Shown: piece by piece, positions 60,533 through 64,000 of the stretch | Position numbering within the stretch: the stretch's first letter is position 1 | How the letters are laid out: each line of letters opens with the position of its first letter | Source of the DNA: Terriglobales bacterium | GTDB taxonomy: Bacteria > Acidobacteriota > Terriglobia > Terriglobales > Acidobacteriaceae | DNA length: 64,000 bases | Assembly: GCA_025936825.1 (NCBI GenBank) | Contig: JAICSO010000004.1 | Coordinates: 1-64,000, forward strand | Reading direction: 5' to 3' | The notes under the pieces: model-generated | Told to the model about the DNA's origin: nothing | Database searches by the model: none | What the model saw: the letters and a program-made list of their open reading frames with translations, nothing else | Made by a program: the position numbers and the translations under genes

Positions 60533-61809
60533 GGCCGACCCTGAGGATTCTGTACATCTCGCAGTACTTTCCGCCCGAGATGGGCGCGCCGTCAGCGCGT
60601 GTATCGGAATTGGCGCGGCACTGGGTTGTGGCGGGTCACGACGTCACGGTGCTTACTGGCTTCCCAAATCATCCCGATGGTGTCCTGCGGCCGGAATACC
60701 GCGAGCGCTTTTTGCGTGGGTTCTGCCGCGAGGATTTCTACGGAGTAAGGGTTGTCCGCACATTTCTGCTACCTTTCCCCAATCGTAAGGCGCATGAGCG
60801 CATTTTGAATTACACATCGTTCTGCATGTCGGCCGCGATCGCTGGGTCATTTGTAGAACGTCCGGACGTTGTAATCGCCACTTCTCCTCAACTGCTGGTG
60901 GGGCTTTCTGGCTGGTGGGCGTCTCGGATAAAGAGAGTGCCATTCGTCTTGGAAGTGCGTGATTTGTGGCCGGAGTCGCTTGTAGGAACCGGTGTTGGGA
61001 ATGAAACGTCGCTGATGTACCGAACTATCGGCAAGATCGCTTCGTTTCTATATCGGCGAGCTGACTCGATCGTGGTAGTTACACCTTCGTTCCGCGACCA
61101 TCTCGTTCGGGAGTGGGACGTACGAACGGAGAAGATTACGGTCGTTCAGAATGGCGTGGAGACCGCGCTTTTCAGGCCGCAAGAGAGTGCTTGCGATATT
61201 CGGAATGAGTTGCGAGCAGAAGGTAAGTTCGTAGTCTCCTACATCGGAACGTTAGGGATGGCGCACGGGCTCGACACTCTGATCGCTACCGCCGAGCGTC
61301 TTCAGAAAGTCGCACCGCAGGTGTTGTTCATGCTGGTCGGAGAAGGCGCCGACCGCGAACGCATTCTGTCGCTGGCGGTGTCGAAAAACCTCAGGAACCT
61401 GGTATTTGTTCCACAACAGCCGCGTGAAAAAATTCCCGCTTACATCTCTGCGTCAGACGCATGCGTGGTGATGTTGAAAGACAAGGAAGTTTTCGAGACG
61501 GTGATTCCCACGAAGATGCTGGAGTTCATGTCGTGCGCGCGGCCGGTGATCCTGGCAGTGCGAGGTCAGGCGAAGCGCGTCCTGGAGGCAGCAGCCGGCG
61601 GGATCTGCATCGAACCGGATAGTCCAGATGCCTTGTGCTCGGCCATTCTGCAGCTGCGGGATCAGCCTGCGCTCTGTGAAGAGATGGGGCGTCGAGGCCG
61701 GAACTACATCGTTCGGGAGCTTTCGCGCGAGCGAATTGCTCAGGAATATCTCACAGTTTTGCAACGGGTCCTGGGTGAAGTACCTGCACATCGTACGGCA
61801 GCCGCTTAA
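60496..61809 (+). CDS. Glycosyltransferase family 4 (WbuB-like)
   Basis: This is a GT-B enzyme of about 437 residues. Conserved parts start at LRILYISQYFPPEMGAPSAR, followed by VTVLTGFPNHPDG, EVRDLWPESLVGTG, VVQNGVETALFRP, VSYIGTLGMAHGLDTLI and VIPTKMLEFMSCARPVI. This is the WbuB/WcaI-like subgroup. The start is uncertain: GTG at 60496 lies within the epimerase gene; a start nearer to 60541 would match the conserved N-terminus better. It ends the third glycan cassette and converges with the SLBB gene 14 bp away. Confidence 0.88.
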   Translation: MLQGRVQTLSLLRPTLRILYISQYFPPEMGAPSARVSELARHWVVAGHDVTVLTGFPNHPDGVLRPEYRERFLRGFCREDFYGVRVVRTFLLPFPNRKAHERILNYTSFCMSAAIAGSFVERPDVVIATSPQLLVGLSGWWASRIKRVPFVLEVRDLWPESLVGTGVGNETSLMYRTIGKIASFLYRRADSIVVVTPSFRDHLVREWDVRTEKITVVQNGVETALFRPQESACDIRNELRAEGKFVVSYIGTLGMAHGLDTLIATAERLQKVAPQVLFMLVGEGADRERILSLAVSKNLRNLVFVPQQPREKIPAYISASDACVVMLKDKEVFETVIPTKMLEFMSCARPVILAVRGQAKRVLEAAAGGICIEPDSPDALCSAILQLRDQPALCEEMGRRGRNYIVRELSRERIAQEYLTVLQRVLGEVPAHRTAAA

Positions 61810-61823
61810 GCACTGAGGCTGCG

Positions 61824-62804
61824 CTAAGGATGCAGCGTAACGATGCTTACCGCAGTTGCCATCTGCAGTGCGGCCTCAGCGGTGCGGCCGCCAATGATCT
61901 TGCGGGCGCTGGCAGGGACGAAGAGGATGTCGTTCGCCTGCAGAGGCACGTCGCCGGTTTTCGCCTGCAGCATCTTTTTGAGCGAGACGGGAATCTCGCT
62001 TACGCCTTGGGGGCTCTTGCGAATAATTCGCGCGCCGCCAAGCTTCGCGGTACTTGTGGTTCCACCCGCCAGGGCGATGGCCTGTAGGACGCTCAGTTTG
62101 CCGCCGTTGTCCATGAGAAAGCCACTGGGGCGGTTTACGTCGCCAACCACGTAGATCACGTCGGCCCGGCGCACCATGACCGTGTCGCCGGGATAAACCG
62201 GAACATTGCTGTCTGGATGGTCCTCGAGATTCCGCGAGATGGGCACAACAATCGGTTTATCAGGTGCGGCTTTGTGAGTAACGGTGATGCTGGTTCCGGC
62301 CGCGGGGCTCAAGCCGCCCGCAGCCGACAACAGATTGAAAAGACGTTGCTCACCGAGCACCGGATAGACACCAGGTCTTGAGACTTCACCGAGAATACTC
62401 GTGCCATCCGAACTGTATTCGGAGACGAACACTTGCACATGAGGATTTCGGACGAACCCTCCGTGCTCGAGCCGCTGCTCGATGGCTTTTTCCGCCTCAT
62501 CAACTGTAAGCCCTTCCACATGGACCTGATTCACGAGAGGCATGTCGATGTCGCCGCTGTCGCCGACGCGCGTGCGCGTGTTCAGTTCAGGCACATCGTA
62601 AACGTTCACTTCTACCAGGTCGCCTTGTCCGAGGCGAATGCTGGCATCCAGATTGCGAGCTTGAGGAGAACTACTTTTGGCGGCAGTTGACGCCGGAATT
62701 GCGGCGTTACTTGCAGGCGTGCTCGTGTTCGTGACCTGGGCTGCGCACAATACAGCCGAAGCTGTGAACAGAACCCATCTTACCGACAGCACTCCGAATC
62801 GCAT
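61824..62804 (-). CDS. SLBB-domain polysaccharide export protein (Wza-like)
   Basis: This is a 326-residue periplasmic or outer-membrane protein. A signal peptide covers about residues 1-22 (RWVLFTASAVLCAAQ), without a clear lipobox at this site. The Poly_export domain starts near residue 55 (RLGQGDLVEVNVYDVPEL), and two SLBB domains follow (GEVSRPGVYPVLGEQRLFNL, then GDVNRPSGFLMDNGGKLSVL). Wza-like proteins form the channel for polymer export. It is the export partner of the Wzz/BY-kinase at 25978. It is divergent from the initiating transferase gene with about 198 bp between, a space holding both promoters. Confidence 0.92.
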   Translation of the reverse strand: MRFGVLSVRWVLFTASAVLCAAQVTNTSTPASNAAIPASTAAKSSSPQARNLDASIRLGQGDLVEVNVYDVPELNTRTRVGDSGDIDMPLVNQVHVEGLTVDEAEKAIEQRLEHGGFVRNPHVQVFVSEYSSDGTSILGEVSRPGVYPVLGEQRLFNLLSAAGGLSPAAGTSITVTHKAAPDKPIVVPISRNLEDHPDSNVPVYPGDTVMVRRADVIYVVGDVNRPSGFLMDNGGKLSVLQAIALAGGTTSTAKLGGARIIRKSPQGVSEIPVSLKKMLQAKTGDVPLQANDILFVPASARKIIGGRTAEAALQMATAVSIVTLHP

Positions 62805-63002
62805 TTGGTGCGGAGTCTAGCACAGCGAAGATGCGCGAAAGCTTGTGAATTCCAGGGCGTACACAAATCGGAAACAGCGATCCAGGGTACCTGCTAAGAG
62901 AATAGTTGCCGGCGTGGAACCGCCGTATATTCGCAAGCAGCGGTTCTTCATGAGCACTGGGACTCAGCCAGCCAGCTTCGTCAGAGTCGGAGGTTCACAG
63001 AC

Positions 63003-64000
63003 TTGACTCTGGTCTATCTCGGAACGTTTGTTGGGGCCCTGCTGCTTGCGTTCGTTTCCACCAAAGTAGTCCGGGACCTCGCCAACCGGCACAACTGGGT
63101 GTCGGCGCCGCACAACTCTCGACATCTTCATACTCAAGCATTGCCGCGGCTGGGCGGCGTCGCCATTGTGTTCTCGTTCCTTTGCGCGACCGGCATCGGG
63201 GTGGCATTGCAGCGGATCTTTCATCCGGAAGCGGGTCTCCACCTCAGCTCGCTGCTTACAATTTTGCCCCCAGCGCTGCTGATCTTTCTGCTCGGCGTGT
63301 ACGACGACCTGAGGACCGCGGGTCCATATCTTAAGTTCGGAGTGCAGGCTATTGCGGCCGCCATCCTGTTTGCCGGAGGGTTGCGGATCTCCGATATCCC
63401 GCTTCTGTTTGGCTCACACCAGTTCTCCTGGTTTGTGGGGCTGCCGCTCACCATTTTTTGGGTGATGGCAATTACAAACGCTTTCAACCTGATCGACGGA
63501 TTGGACGGACTCGCGGCAGGTTCGGCGCTTTTCTCGACGTTGGTGATGTTCGTGGTGGCGACACTCGGAAATATGTCGTTGGTGTCGCTGGTGACGCTGG
63601 CCCTGGCAGGTGCGGTGCTCGGGTTTCTGCGCTACAACTTCAATCCGGCAACGATTTTCCTGGGCGATTGCGGTAGCCTATTTGTAGGTTTCCTGCTGAG
63701 TGCGTTGTCGTTAAAAGGCGCGCAGAAGGCGCCAACGTTGATCGCGGTCGCGATTCCGCTGGTGTCGTTTGGGCTGCCGATTCTCGAAACTACGCTCTCC
63801 ATTGCGCGGCGATTCATCAGCGGACGACCAGTGTTCACCGCGGACCGCGAACACATCCATCACAAACTGCTGGAGCACGGCTGGTCACATCGGCAAGTGG
63901 TGATCATCCTTTACGGTGTGTCAGCGGTATTCGCTTTACTCAGTCTCTTTCTGTTATGGCCTACGGGCAGCACGCTCGGGCTTGTGCTGGCGGTGCTGGG
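63003..64000 (+). CDS. WecA/TagO-type polyprenyl-phosphate sugar-1-phosphate transferase (partial)
   Basis: This gene runs past the window end; about 332 residues are visible. It is a polytopic member of the MraY/WecA family and starts the lipid-linked repeat unit by moving a sugar-1-phosphate onto undecaprenyl phosphate. Motifs are RHLHTQALPRLGGVAIV, LLGVYDDLRTAGPYLKF with the catalytic Asp pair, ITNAFNLIDGLDGLAAG, IFLGDCGSLFVGFLL and ADREHIHHKLLEHG. The TTG at 63003 has GGAGG about nine bases upstream and continues in frame to the end of the window. Confidence 0.9.
   Translation, partial: MTLVYLGTFVGALLLAFVSTKVVRDLANRHNWVSAPHNSRHLHTQALPRLGGVAIVFSFLCATGIGVALQRIFHPEAGLHLSSLLTILPPALLIFLLGVYDDLRTAGPYLKFGVQAIAAAILFAGGLRISDIPLLFGSHQFSWFVGLPLTIFWVMAITNAFNLIDGLDGLAAGSALFSTLVMFVVATLGNMSLVSLVTLALAGAVLGFLRYNFNPATIFLGDCGSLFVGFLLSALSLKGAQKAPTLIAVAIPLVSFGLPILETTLSIARRFISGRPVFTADREHIHHKLLEHGWSHRQVVIILYGVSAVFALLSLFLLWPTGSTLGLVLAVL

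Noticed and set aside
25978-62804. Exosortase/PEP-CTERM system associated with the EPS locus
   Set aside because: No exosortase-like membrane protein or PEP-CTERM tail was found in the window.

Overview
The window looks like chromosome from an Acidobacteriota bacterium, probably of the Koribacter/Terriglobus type. I infer this from gene content and style: a FecR-domain protein directly before an mreB-mreC-mreD-mrdA-rodA cell-shape operon, an RNase E/G with a very large acidic/basic insert, many small conserved membrane proteins, and intergenic spaces full of palindromic and period-7 repeats. No taxonomic marker such as 16S rRNA is present, so this is inference.

Region 1 (1 to 9.7 kb): tRNA-Pro(TGG), an RNB-family exoribonuclease, a ClC chloride/proton exchanger behind a TPR protein and a MarR regulator (all minus strand), then a zinc alcohol dehydrogenase and a membrane-anchored FecR-domain protein (plus strand). 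Region 2 (9.8 to 17 kb): mreB, mreC, mreD, mrdA (PBP2) and rodA, the elongation machinery for peptidoglycan. The operon is interrupted after mreD by an opposite-strand vapBC toxin-antitoxin pair. Region 3 (17 to 23 kb): RNase E/G with a structured leader, small membrane proteins, and a two-subunit succinyl-CoA:3-ketoacid CoA-transferase.

Region 4 (23 to 64 kb) is one large surface-polysaccharide locus. On the minus strand a Wzz/BY-kinase fusion, a TPR plus carbohydrate-binding-like protein and an O-antigen-ligase-type protein form one unit. Divergently, on the plus strand, lies a pseudaminic-acid pathway (pseB, pseC, an associated methylase, an SpsF-type cytidylyltransferase, an unassigned glycosyltransferase-like gene, pseG, an aminotransferase-fold gene, a WbqC-like gene and pseI). 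After it come a Wzx flippase, a NodB-like deacetylase, an alkaline-phosphatase-superfamily protein, four GT4 glycosyltransferases and a second Wzy/ligase. Two minus-strand genes (a GT-C-like membrane protein and a methyltransferase) separate this from a third cassette: GT2, AsnB-type amidotransferase, a fused MDR/Gfo-Idh-MocA oxidoreductase, a NodU/TobZ-type carbamoyltransferase, a propeller-like protein, a D-glucuronyl C5-epimerase-like protein and a WbuB-like GT4. An SLBB export protein and a WecA/TagO-type initiating transferase (cut by the window end) complete a Wzx/Wzy-dependent assembly line.

Together these genes could build, modify, polymerise and export a complex polysaccharide carrying a pseudaminic-type nonulosonic acid and epimerised, amidated and/or carbamoylated sugars. 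The most unusual points are: no recognisable PseH N-acetyltransferase in an otherwise complete pse set; the uronate-modification cassette, whose propeller and epimerase reading frames are separated only by one in-frame TAG; the roughly 430-residue insert inside the S1 domain of RNase E/G; and several families of intergenic structured repeats, one showing compensatory base changes between copies.
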